In this document: positions 27,591 through 37,581 of the stretch, piece by piece
How positions within the stretch are numbered: the stretch's first letter is position 1
Layout of the letters: every line of letters starts with the position of its first letter
Assembly: GCA_009841615.1 (NCBI GenBank)
Contig: VXLL01000028.1
Coordinates: 1 to 64,000 of the forward strand
Source: Gammaproteobacteria bacterium
Lineage (GTDB): Bacteria; Pseudomonadota; Gammaproteobacteria; Pseudomonadales; Azotimanducaceae
Direction: 5' to 3'
Length of the DNA: 64,000 bases
Position numbers and translations under genes: made by a program
The notes under the pieces: generated by a model
Databases searched by the model: none
What the model was told of the DNA's origin: nothing
Seen by the model: the letters and a program-made list of their open reading frames with translations, nothing else

Positions 27591-28246
27591 CTCTAGTATC
27601 TTCGTTGCCGCGTGTCATGTTGATTTGCGACTACCAATTTTGTGGCTCTACGGAGCTTTGGTGCGAGATACTTGAAACGATCAGCAAAAGAGATTGGAAC
27701 AATGAACTCGCAGTACAAATCCGCATAAAACATCAATCAACCACTCAGTACCGTGAATTAGCCGAATTAGCCAAGTCGATACTGCCATCGACCGTTCGAA
27801 CGCTGCTCAACGGTGACGCTCAAGTCGCTGCAGAACTTGGATATGACGGTGTTCATCTACCAAACAGTCGACTTGAGACACCTCGATCCTGCACTGAGGG
27901 ACTGAGCTGGGTATCGGTCGCGATTCACGAGACTTCGGAGCTTGATTTCCTCGAACTTCTTGGTGCACACTCCATCGTGGTCGCACCGGTTTTTCAAACT
28001 CAGTGGAAAGCTAACGTTCCACTCGGACTGGCTCGACTTCGCACTTTGGTTATACAAAGCTCTGTTCCGGTCTATGCACTAGGTGGTATTGACCATAGCA
28101 ATGTTGATGCCTGTCAACAACAACATGTGCACGGAATCGCTGTGCTTTCTTCAGTACTCAAGGCGCGAGATCCGGTTCATGCGATTGAAGAGTATTTGGC
28201 ATGTTTTACCCTTAAAAGCCCACCTCAAGAGTGGAGGACGAGTTGA
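27587..28246 (+). CDS. tenI: TenI/ThiE-like protein (thiazole tautomerase or second ThiE)
   Basis: 219 residues, TIM-barrel fold of the ThiE/TenI family but divergent. Recognisable strands are VQIRIKHQ (ThiE has LQ-x-REK), 'GYDGVHLPNSRL', 'WVSVAIHETSEL', 'SIVVAPVFQT' and 'VYALGGIDH'. The diphosphate-binding residues of ThiE are partly replaced, while a His follows the fifth strand as in TenI, the thiazole tautomerase that acts after ThiG. With thiG about 7 kb downstream this is the best reading; a weak second thiamine-phosphate synthase is the alternative. ATGA overlap couples it to thiE. Confidence 0.75.
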   Translation: MTLVSSLPRVMLICDYQFCGSTELWCEILETISKRDWNNELAVQIRIKHQSTTQYRELAELAKSILPSTVRTLLNGDAQVAAELGYDGVHLPNSRLETPRSCTEGLSWVSVAIHETSELDFLELLGAHSIVVAPVFQTQWKANVPLGLARLRTLVIQSSVPVYALGGIDHSNVDACQQQHVHGIAVLSSVLKARDPVHAIEEYLACFTLKSPPQEWRTS

Positions 28247-28473
28247 GACCACGTGACAGATCTTTCATGACCACCCATTGCCGTGCATAAGTGAGGAATT
28301 GCGAGCCACAGGTTACAATCACTCGGTTAAATTAAAATCGTAACTTGATTTTGTTTAAGCGCGTGCGACTACCTAAAACAAATATCCAACGTCCCTTCGG
28401 CGTCTTGGGGTTTGGCACCAGTAGCACATTGCACTAGATCAACAAAGCAGGCCTTCGTCGGAACTGAAGTCCC

Positions 28474-29841
28474 ATGAATACCAAGAAAACCGATCGTTTT
28501 TCCAATCCAACACGTCGAACAATAGTCAAAGGATTAGCAGCGTCTCCTCTAGTCTTTGCTCTCGGCGCAAATAAACTCGGAGCACAGGAGCTTTCTCAAA
28601 TGTCTTCTAATACGCAATCCTCTAATTCTGAATTTGTCAATGGCGTGAGCGATTCGCAAATCGTTCTCGGTACCTCAGCGGCGTTCACGGGACCGTCGCG
28701 CGGTCTCGGGATTGAGTTATATCGCGGTGCGATGGCATACTTTCAAGATGTAAACTCAAAGGGCGGTGTACATGGCCGTGAAATCGCTTTGACACTGTAC
28801 GATGACGGCTACCAACCCGACCCGGCAGTGAATAACACCACAAAATTGATGCGGGACGATAATGTCTTTGCACTCTTCGGGTATGTGGGTACACCGACGG
28901 TCACCAGAGTCCTACCGTTATTGAAGAAGTTCCAAGAAGAGAGTTTCCTGCTGTTCTTTCCTTTCACTGGCGCTCAGCCTCAACGGCAACTTCCATACGG
29001 TCCGTTCGCGTTTAACTTGCGCGCTAGCTACCGTCAAGAAACCGGTGGACTGGTCGAAAATTTCGTCAAAGTGGGGCGTGAGAAGATTGGTGTGTTTTAT
29101 CAAGCTGACGCGTATGGCCGTAGTGGTTGGGCAGGATGTCGAGAAGCACTGGCGAAACATAACCTCAAGATGGTCGGTGAAGCCACGTACACTCGTGGTA
29201 CTCAATATACCGCGAGTCTAAAAGATCAAGTCGAATGGTTCATGCGCGACAAGCCCGACGCGATCGTATGTATCGGTGCATATGCAGCGTGCGCAGCATT
29301 CTTGCGAGATGCTATCGATGGTGGACTACAAGTACCAATTGCAAATCTATCCTTCGTCGGTAGCGAAAACTTACTGAAGCTCATCACGGACACTCACGAC
29401 AACTCAGAAAAATACAGTCAGTTCTTAGTAAATTCTCAGGTTGTCCCAAGCTACAACGACTTGTCTCTCGAAGGTGTTCAGCAATACGACGAGTTTATGA
29501 CCAAAAATGCGCCGAGTGCACCCTCGGAAGTTACTTCGAAAGAGGAAGACTACAAAACGTTTGATCGAAGCTTCGTGAGTCTAGAAGGTTTTCTGAACGC
29601 GAAATTGATGACTGAAATTCTCACACGAATCGGACCAGAGCCCACTCGTGAAGGAATAGAACAAGCTGTATTCACGATCCAAGACTTAGATCTTGGTATT
29701 GGGGAAACAGTATCGTTCAACGCAGATCGTCGACAAGGTCTTGATCGAGTGTATTACACGATTGTGGAGAATGGCAGCTTCGTCCCATTGAATGATTGGA
29801 CGGCCGCCTCCAATGGGTGGACTGAGGCTGCAAGCTCATGA
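28474..29841 (+). CDS. ABC-type substrate-binding protein (branched-chain amino acid/urea family), Tat-type signal
   Basis: 455 residues. The N-terminus has TRRTIVKGLAASPLVFAL, a twin-arginine export signal with cleavage near LGAQE. The mature protein has the type I periplasmic-binding fold (Peripla_BP_6): 'VLGTSAAFTGPSRGLG', 'VNSKGGVHGREIAL', 'FALFGYVGTPTV' and 'VFYQADAYGRSGW'. No ABC permease or ATPase is adjacent. The stop overlaps the start of a Cache/HAMP membrane protein (ATGA), so the pair is probably a sensory unit and not part of a transporter. It sits within the thiamine locus, but ligand identity is unknown. Confidence 0.85.
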   Translation: MNTKKTDRFSNPTRRTIVKGLAASPLVFALGANKLGAQELSQMSSNTQSSNSEFVNGVSDSQIVLGTSAAFTGPSRGLGIELYRGAMAYFQDVNSKGGVHGREIALTLYDDGYQPDPAVNNTTKLMRDDNVFALFGYVGTPTVTRVLPLLKKFQEESFLLFFPFTGAQPQRQLPYGPFAFNLRASYRQETGGLVENFVKVGREKIGVFYQADAYGRSGWAGCREALAKHNLKMVGEATYTRGTQYTASLKDQVEWFMRDKPDAIVCIGAYAACAAFLRDAIDGGLQVPIANLSFVGSENLLKLITDTHDNSEKYSQFLVNSQVVPSYNDLSLEGVQQYDEFMTKNAPSAPSEVTSKEEDYKTFDRSFVSLEGFLNAKLMTEILTRIGPEPTREGIEQAVFTIQDLDLGIGETVSFNADRRQGLDRVYYTIVENGSFVPLNDWTAASNGWTEAASS

Positions 29842-30572
29842 TAAAGATTACAAGATTATTCCAGTGGACGATATTTGGCGTGATCGGCTTGTTTGGCGTA
29901 CTTGGAGCCGCTAATGCAATCGTAACACTCGCTGCCATTGATCGAGACCTCACTAGAGAAACCCGAGAGAATAGCCAAAACATTGCGAAAGCCATCGCTG
30001 ACAGCAACGTCGATATCTTGCTTAACAATGATCTGTCGACTTTGCAATCGCGAATCGATCAAATGCTACCACTCCTTGGATCAAATGGCTACATCTACAT
30101 TACCGATGAGCATAACGAGATCATCGCGCATACCTTTGTGCCGAATATTCCAGAAGAGATTTCCACCAGTGAACCCACTGGGGGTATTATCGAACGCACA
30201 CTTAAAGGGAAGGGGGACTTCTTTGAAGTAAGTCACCCAATCCTAGCTGGAGTAGGAGGTAACGTACACATCCTTATAGATCAAGATGACGTTTCTTTGC
30301 TGATTCAAGGTGCTATGGGCAATCAAGTTTGGCCTTTAGCAATCACGTTTCTTGTTGCAATAGTCCTAGGCCTACTCTTAGTAAATCTCGCGGCGCGACC
30401 GATTCAACAACTACTACATTACGCTGTCGCCCTTGCGAAAAAAGAAAGTGTGGACAAACCACAAAACGATAAACTATTGGTGCGAAAAGACGAGGCCGGC
30501 GACTTAGCAAGGTTGTATCAGTATTTTGCCTTGGTAGCGGATCCAAACCGTTCCGGAATCGACGCTAAGTAG
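29838..30572 (+). CDS. Cache/HAMP membrane sensor lacking an output domain
   Basis: 244 residues. Transmembrane helix 1 (about residues 8-32), a periplasmic single-Cache-like domain (about 35-160, with NGYIYITDEHNEIIAHT), helix 2 (about 166-186), then a HAMP-type segment starting AARPIQQLLHYAVALA. It ends about 55 residues after the membrane without a kinase, cyclase or methyl-accepting domain. It overlaps the binding-protein gene by four bases. I infer that ligand-loaded binding protein docks on it and that the signal passes to another protein, or that it is a trimmed receptor. Confidence 0.75.
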   Translation: MIKITRLFQWTIFGVIGLFGVLGAANAIVTLAAIDRDLTRETRENSQNIAKAIADSNVDILLNNDLSTLQSRIDQMLPLLGSNGYIYITDEHNEIIAHTFVPNIPEEISTSEPTGGIIERTLKGKGDFFEVSHPILAGVGGNVHILIDQDDVSLLIQGAMGNQVWPLAITFLVAIVLGLLLVNLAARPIQQLLHYAVALAKKESVDKPQNDKLLVRKDEAGDLARLYQYFALVADPNRSGIDAK

Positions 30573-30606
30573 AACCCAGTTTGTTTAGAGCTTCAAGGCA
30601 GAGCTA

Positions 30607-31929
30607 GTGCCAGAAATCACAAAGAACCTGCCGGGGTTGTTCCGTGGGATGCTATGCATCCTGTTACATCTCTGTTTTGGTACCGTGTACGCTTGGAGTT
30701 TCTTCCAGGTTTTATTGGTTGACTTTGTCGGCTGGTCATATGCCGATACGTCGTTATCGTTCGGTATAACGATCTTTACGCTTGGAATCTCTGCGGCTTG
30801 GGCTGGAATCATGTTGCCAAAAATCGGCCCTCGTAAACTAGCTCTAGCGGGATCAACTCTATTCAGTCTGGGGTACGTTATCGCCTCTTGGGCCTTACAC
30901 ACAGAAAATTTGCTGCTCTTTTGGTTTGGCTACGGGTTTATTGGAGGAACAGGCCTGGGTTTCGGCTATGTCGTACCCGTAGCTACGATCGCAAACTGGT
31001 TCCCAGGGTCGAAAGGACTGTCTACCGGTTTGGTCGTGATGGGTTTCGGCTTAGGCGCGATGTTCCTCAGTGTAGTTTTAGCACCAATACTGCTCACGGT
31101 GACCAAGCAAGATCTCACCTCGACCTTTCTCTATCTTGGTGTGTTCTTCGCTTGTGTTTTAATTCCATCCAGCTTTTTCGTGACCAATCCGAGGAGTACG
31201 ACAACTGCGACCGCTCAACACGTTGCAAGTATCGAAGAACAGCAAGACCACTATGTCCGGAGATGTTTGCAGTCTCGCGAGTTCATTGTCATGTGGCTAA
31301 TCTTCTTTTTCAACATCGCAGCTGGTATTTCGGTTATTAGCTTTCAGTCGCCGCTGCTTCAAGATGTTTGGCAGTTAACCGACGCTAATATTGATCCAGA
31401 ACGACTAGCAAAATACGGTGCTTATTTGATTGCCGCGAGCTCTGTCTGTAACGGAGTTGGACGATTATTGTGGGGGCTCTTGTCAGACCGTCTTGGACGC
31501 GTCATGGTGTTTCGCATCTTACTTGCGAGTCAGACCGTTGTGTTTGGGATTCTTATGACAGAACGCGATCCGTTGATCTTCTCGATTTTAGTTTGCTATG
31601 TCATGCTCTGTTTCGGTGGTGGTTTTGCCGTCATGCCGCCGTTTGTACTCGATGTATTTGGTTCCAAAAAAATGTCTGCCATCTACGGAATCATCCTAAC
31701 AGCGTGGTCATGTGCTGGCGTTCTTGGACCTCTGTATGTAGGTTATCTCAAAGACAACTATCCAAATAAAACTGTTATTTACTGTTTCCTCATCGGTATC
31801 GCGTTTCTGTGTATGGGTTTCATCTTCTCAATGCTACTCAATAACGAGCGAATTCGCTTGAACGTACCCACAATGGCTTCGACACTGCGGAGATTCAATA
31901 TCCCACCGCCTCGTGTTGGCACCAACTGA
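30607..31929 (+). CDS. MFS transporter, oxalate/formate antiporter (OFA) family
   Basis: 440 residues, GTG start, 12 predicted spans. OFA-like features are 'FGTVYAWSFF' in helix 1, 'GGTGLGFGYVVPVATIANWFPG' around helix 4 (split as GGTGLGFGY and IANWFPG) and 'FGGGFAVMPPF' in the C-terminal half. It is 34 bases after the Cache/HAMP gene and probably in the same transcript. The substrate is likely a small carboxylate; given the context, a thiamine precursor is conceivable but speculative. Confidence 0.85.
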   Translation: MPEITKNLPGLFRGMLCILLHLCFGTVYAWSFFQVLLVDFVGWSYADTSLSFGITIFTLGISAAWAGIMLPKIGPRKLALAGSTLFSLGYVIASWALHTENLLLFWFGYGFIGGTGLGFGYVVPVATIANWFPGSKGLSTGLVVMGFGLGAMFLSVVLAPILLTVTKQDLTSTFLYLGVFFACVLIPSSFFVTNPRSTTTATAQHVASIEEQQDHYVRRCLQSREFIVMWLIFFFNIAAGISVISFQSPLLQDVWQLTDANIDPERLAKYGAYLIAASSVCNGVGRLLWGLLSDRLGRVMVFRILLASQTVVFGILMTERDPLIFSILVCYVMLCFGGGFAVMPPFVLDVFGSKKMSAIYGIILTAWSCAGVLGPLYVGYLKDNYPNKTVIYCFLIGIAFLCMGFIFSMLLNNERIRLNVPTMASTLRRFNIPPPRVGTN

Positions 31930-32040
31930 GGTTAATCTGACATACTGCAAACAGAGACTGGGTCAGTCGCGTTATACTAGTAACGAAATTACGTCGCCCT
32001 GACAATTTCCTCGTTAAATTACTATTCCAAAACTGAATAA

Positions 32041-33924
<1,884 letters not shown>

Positions 33925-33928
33925 GGAT

Positions 33929-34906
33929 TTGCGTGTCGAGATTGCTGGAGCTGGACTCTTAGGCCGACTATTAGGCTGGCATTACACCCAACGAGGTGCA
34001 AAGGTCCAGCTCTATGAACGGGCTCGCGCGGACAACCCGCGCAGCGCAGCACACGTAGCCGCGGCAATTCTTGCTGCTCCGAGTGAAAGAACGGAGTCTG
34101 ACGCGCTAATCCTTAGTCTAGCAAAAATGAGCTTGAAACGGTGGCCCGACTGGCTCGAAGAACTCAACGTACCTTATGCTCTAGAAGGTTCAATCATTAC
34201 TGCTCACCCAAACGACCAAGCACTCTTGACTCAATTTATCAGCGTAATGAAACGTCGAGAAGTACCTGGAGTTCGCGTGCTCGATCGAGAGGAACTAACG
34301 TCGTTAGAACCCGATCTCGCGCCGCATTTTCAGAGTGGTGTATTCTTAGAGGGCGAAGGTTGGCTTGATAATCGAGCGTTACTTCAGTCCTTGGAACAAG
34401 TATGCGGATCTATTTCCTACGAGACTCCAGTAGAAACCAAAGACCTTGGTGGGGACCTCGTTATCGACTGTCGCGGCGCTGGTTCGGACGATCCGGATAT
34501 TAGAGGAGTACGGGGGGAAATCTTGCGACTCTACGCGCCCGAAGTAAATTTGAGACGACCGGTCCGTCTTTTACACCCAAAATATCCACTCTATGTTGCG
34601 CCGAGACCGAATCACCAATATGTGCTCGGCGCTACTCAAATTGAGAGCGAATACGAGGGTAAAGTAACTGTTCGCAGTGCGCTTGAATTATTGTCGACTG
34701 CATACGTTATTAGCACTGGTTTTGAAGAGGCCGAAATTACCGAACTGTCGAGTGCACTACGTCCCGCTTATCCAGACAACAACCCTCGAGTGTATTGGAA
34801 TGATAGAGTTTTACGAGTCAACGGCTTGTACCGATGCGGGTTTGCGATTGCTCCGGCAATCGTAGAACAAGCAACTGCTTTAGTTGAGCAGCGATGCGCA
34901 TCTTAG
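33929..34906 (+). CDS. thiO: Glycine oxidase-type FAD enzyme
   Basis: 325 residues from TTG 33929, four bases after the thiC stop. Earlier in-frame ATGs lie inside thiC and would precede the FAD motif by dozens of residues. The Rossmann FAD motif is IAGAGLLGRLLGWHY. DAO-family features include 'SAAHVAAAILAAPS' and the end 'YRCGFAIAPAIVEQATALV'. It oxidises glycine to dehydroglycine for the thiazole ring, as expected for an aerobe lacking ThiH. Its end overlaps thiS by 13 bases. Confidence 0.88.
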   Translation: MRVEIAGAGLLGRLLGWHYTQRGAKVQLYERARADNPRSAAHVAAAILAAPSERTESDALILSLAKMSLKRWPDWLEELNVPYALEGSIITAHPNDQALLTQFISVMKRREVPGVRVLDREELTSLEPDLAPHFQSGVFLEGEGWLDNRALLQSLEQVCGSISYETPVETKDLGGDLVIDCRGAGSDDPDIRGVRGEILRLYAPEVNLRRPVRLLHPKYPLYVAPRPNHQYVLGATQIESEYEGKVTVRSALELLSTAYVISTGFEEAEITELSSALRPAYPDNNPRVYWNDRVLRVNGLYRCGFAIAPAIVEQATALVEQRCAS

Positions 34907-35091
34907 TTAACGGTGAACAAGTAGATGTGGATACATCCAATCTCCAGGAAATTCTTGATCAACTCGGCTATCAACCAGAAGACATTGTTGTGGCGCGTAA
35001 CTTAGAGTTCATCCCTCGAGTCGAATGGAAAGATTGCATCATCGATGAACAAGACTCGCTGGACATCCTTGCTGCGATGTTCGGAGGTTAA
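34894..35091 (+). CDS. thiS: Sulfur carrier protein ThiS
   Basis: 65 residues, ubiquitin-like, ending in Gly-Gly (AAMFGG), the site of adenylation and thiocarboxylation. 'RILVNGEQVDV' starts the fold. It overlaps thiO and is followed by thiG after four bases. Its end supplies the GGAGG ribosome site of thiG. thiF is not in the window. Confidence 0.94.
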   Translation: MRILVNGEQVDVDTSNLQEILDQLGYQPEDIVVARNLEFIPRVEWKDCIIDEQDSLDILAAMFGG

Positions 35092-35095
35092 ACAA

Positions 35096-35890
35096 GTGTC
35101 CGACTCGTGGCGGGTTTATGATGTAGAGTTGCACAGTCGACTGTTTCTGGGGACTGCGCAGTACCCATCGCCCACGATCATGCAAGAAGCGATTGAAGCT
35201 TCCGGCGCACAAGTCTTAACAACCAGTCTCCGACGTCAATCACCAGATTCCGGTGGTGGTCAAAAGTGGTGGCAACAACTCCGTGAATTAAATCGTCAAA
35301 TACTCCCAAATACCGCGGGGTGCAGTAACGCAAAGGAAGCAGTGACTTTAGCAAACATGGCGCGAGAGCTGTTTCAGACGAACTGGATCAAACTTGAAAT
35401 CACCGGAGATGATTACAACCTCCAACCAAATACCCTGGAGCTACTGATCGCGACCGAACAGCTACAAAACGACGGTTTCAACGTCTTTGCTTACACCACT
35501 GAAGATTTAGTAGTTTGTAAACGTCTTCGAGACTTTGGATGTCAAGTCATCATGCCATGGGGCGCGCCCATTGGTACCGGAAAAGGTCTGTTAAATCCGT
35601 ATGCGTTGAAAACTCTACGGGCGCGTATGCCAGAAGTGAGTCTTTTGGTAGACGCTGGGATTGGTTTGCCTTCCCATGTCGCACAAGTAATGGAATTGGG
35701 ATTTGACGGAGTACTGCTTAATACTTCTATTGCACGTAGCGATAACCCTGTGCAGATGGCAACCGCAATGCGACACGCATGTAAAGCGGGTAGGTTGGCG
35801 TATCTTTCGGGTGCGATATCTGAACGCGAAACCGCTGACGCCTCGACGCCAATCATTGGTACCCCGTTCTGGCAGTCGAAAAAGAAATAA
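35096..35890 (+). CDS. thiG: Thiazole synthase
   Basis: 264 residues from GTG 35096, with GGAGG (35083-35087) in the end of thiS; an upstream in-frame ATG at 35045 lies inside thiS and is unlikely. The Schiff-base Lys is in NWIKLEI. Typical motifs are 'SRLFLGTAQYPSP', 'VMPWGAPIGTGKGL' and 'LLVDAGIGLPSHVAQVMELG'. It builds the thiazole phosphate from DXP, dehydroglycine and ThiS-thiocarboxylate. Last gene of the thi operon. Confidence 0.94.
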   Translation: MSDSWRVYDVELHSRLFLGTAQYPSPTIMQEAIEASGAQVLTTSLRRQSPDSGGGQKWWQQLRELNRQILPNTAGCSNAKEAVTLANMARELFQTNWIKLEITGDDYNLQPNTLELLIATEQLQNDGFNVFAYTTEDLVVCKRLRDFGCQVIMPWGAPIGTGKGLLNPYALKTLRARMPEVSLLVDAGIGLPSHVAQVMELGFDGVLLNTSIARSDNPVQMATAMRHACKAGRLAYLSGAISERETADASTPIIGTPFWQSKKK

Positions 35891-35938
35891 CAGCAAAGAC
35901 AAACTTCTCTGACTCTGAGAAGCTTGGAGTTAGACTAG

Positions 35939-36157
35939 CTAGGTCGTCAAACTATTGATCAGACGATCTTCGTTTGGAAATTCCCCTGTTTGGTGTTTCG
36001 AGTAAACGAGCTCTCCGTCGACATCAACATCAAAAATACCACCTGAACCGGGAATAATCTCTACAGTTGCGCTCAATTTTTGCTCGAACTTAGCAGCTAA
36101 ACTAGCCGCTTTCGGTTCGTAGCCTCAGGAAGTGCAATAAGTTATTTTGACGTTCAA
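35939..36157 (-). CDS. selW: SelW-like (Rdx family) selenoprotein with in-frame UGA
   Basis: 72 residues if UGA 36127-36125 is read as selenocysteine (codon 11). The N-terminus is NVKITYCTS-U-GYEPKAASL, the redox motif C-x-x-U of SelW/SelT/SelH proteins, and downstream come 'VEIIPGSGGIFDV' and DGELVYSK-x-x-TGEFP, exactly as in the Rdx family. The start is TTG 36157 with AGGAG six bases upstream. The stop is TAG 35941-35939. A hairpin directly after the UGA fits a bacterial SECIS. ORF callers that treat UGA as stop miss it. It is probably a thioredoxin-fold redox protein; cysteine homologues are common. selA, selB and selC are not in the window. Confidence 0.88.
36100..36124 (-). promoter_or_regulatory. 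Candidate bSECIS hairpin
   Basis: Immediately 3' of the UGA the mRNA can fold as GGCUA/UAGUU lower stem (with two G-U pairs), an asymmetric internal loop, then CCG-AAAG-CGG. The apical loop with a G lies about 12-16 bases after the UGA, the distance expected for SelB recognition. Folding was done by eye. Confidence 0.5.
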
Positions 36158-36325
36158 GGAGTTCTCCTCTATGTTGCGGTTGGTGTGAACGACCCAATTT
36201 GTCGAAGGATCCAATTTGCATCACAAATTTTACGCTTTGCGGTTGCTACTATCATTTGAATCACGTCAGCATAACGTCAAATTTTATTGTCTGCCGTACT
36301 CGGGAAGCATCGCCTCCAAGCTCTC

Positions 36326-37384
36326 TCAATCGGGACGCATCCAGGTTTCGAATTCATTGATGACCGTCTCCATCGAATCGTATCGCCGCTCTCGTTCAAA
36401 ATTAGTACAAGTAAGACAAATACGCTCCAGTGCATCAGGAACATTCATGTTTGGCGCGCGTTCTGAGGGACGAGGTTGAGCTTTGTTTTTGATATTCTCA
36501 ATGACTGTGAGAACGTCGTCGCCTTCGATCATGCGTTGCAGAGTTAGCACTTCAAAAATTAAGGTACCTAAGCTGTAAATGTCAGTCCGATGGTCTACAT
36601 CGTGAGGGTTTTCAAGTTGTTCTGGCGACATATAGGGTGGAGTTCCTTGAACCGGTGCCCGACGGGTTAGTGGTATAGATTCATCGGCGGCATCTATTTT
36701 TTTAAGTTTCCAGTGTGGGTCGAGGTCTTCCGGTAACGTATTTTTGCGCGCGTCGTCGTCCCAGACCTTGGCCATACCCCAATCCAAAACCATTACTTCA
36801 TCAAAGTCGCCCACCAAGACGTTTTCTGGTTTTATGTCGCGGTGCACCACGCCGTGAGTGTGGGCGTAGTGCAGACAATGTCCAACCTGAGACAATACAT
36901 CAACGAGTCGAAAGAGATCGAATTTTCCCACGTTGTGGCTCTTTTTTGCTTTACATTGATCCAAGACTTCACGAAGTGTTACTCCATGGACGAGTTTCAT
37001 CGTGAAGTAGTAATGCCCCTTGGCATCCCGACCCAACTCGTACGTTGGAATCGTATTGGGATGTTGTAACATCGCGGTAACGCGTGCCTCACGCAGGAAC
37101 CTTGCTTGCTCAACCGGATCCGACTGCAGTTCCTTTCGTAAGGCTTTATGACAAATAGTTCGGCGCAAGTGGAGATCGCGACAAGAACTGATAATACAGG
37201 TTCCACCTTTCGCAATCGTCTTAAAATACATATACCGCATCCGGTTATCGGGTTTTCGCGGTAGATGGATATCTGTTTCCGGTCGATACACCACAGGATA
37301 TGCATCGGGATGTTTAGGGTATAACACAGTGTTGAGTCTCGTCGTGCCAAAGTCAGGTAGTATTAAGTTTACAGAGAATCCCAC
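36326..37384 (-). CDS. Hanks-type serine/threonine protein kinase
   Basis: 352 residues, no membrane span. Catalytic loop VVHRDIKPENVLV, metal motif DWG in place of DFG (VLDWGMAK, common in bacterial kinases) and activation-segment end GTPPYMSPEQ are intact. The Gly-rich loop is degenerate (IAKGGTCIISSCRD instead of GxGxxG-x-V), with three nearby cysteines. The ATP lysine is probably in CHKAL. It is divergent from the ExbB-like operon (198 bases apart) and I infer that it regulates it. Confidence 0.85.
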   Translation of the reverse strand: MGFSVNLILPDFGTTRLNTVLYPKHPDAYPVVYRPETDIHLPRKPDNRMRYMYFKTIAKGGTCIISSCRDLHLRRTICHKALRKELQSDPVEQARFLREARVTAMLQHPNTIPTYELGRDAKGHYYFTMKLVHGVTLREVLDQCKAKKSHNVGKFDLFRLVDVLSQVGHCLHYAHTHGVVHRDIKPENVLVGDFDEVMVLDWGMAKVWDDDARKNTLPEDLDPHWKLKKIDAADESIPLTRRAPVQGTPPYMSPEQLENPHDVDHRTDIYSLGTLIFEVLTLQRMIEGDDVLTVIENIKNKAQPRPSERAPNMNVPDALERICLTCTNFERERRYDSMETVINEFETWMRPD

Positions 37385-37581
37385 TGCGCGCGACGACGTG
37401 GGAAGTAAACCACCTCAGTTCTACCAAGTTTCCGTGTGACCTCAAACCACGTATATACTGTAAACAAATTGGTCCAAGTTGGTTATGAACTTTCATCGTG
37501 CCTAGCGTGTCATATTCAAACTTGCTTAACATTCCAAACTTACTATCACTTTTTGACCCCCTATATATCTAAGGAGACCGT

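Noticed and set aside
31930-32040. TPP riboswitch before thiC
   Set aside because: The 111-base leader lacks the conserved CTGAGA and ACCTGA elements and is too short for the full fold.
35903-35928. Hairpin after thiG as a terminator
   Set aside because: Only six base pairs (CTTCTC/GAGAAG) and no T-run; not convincing.
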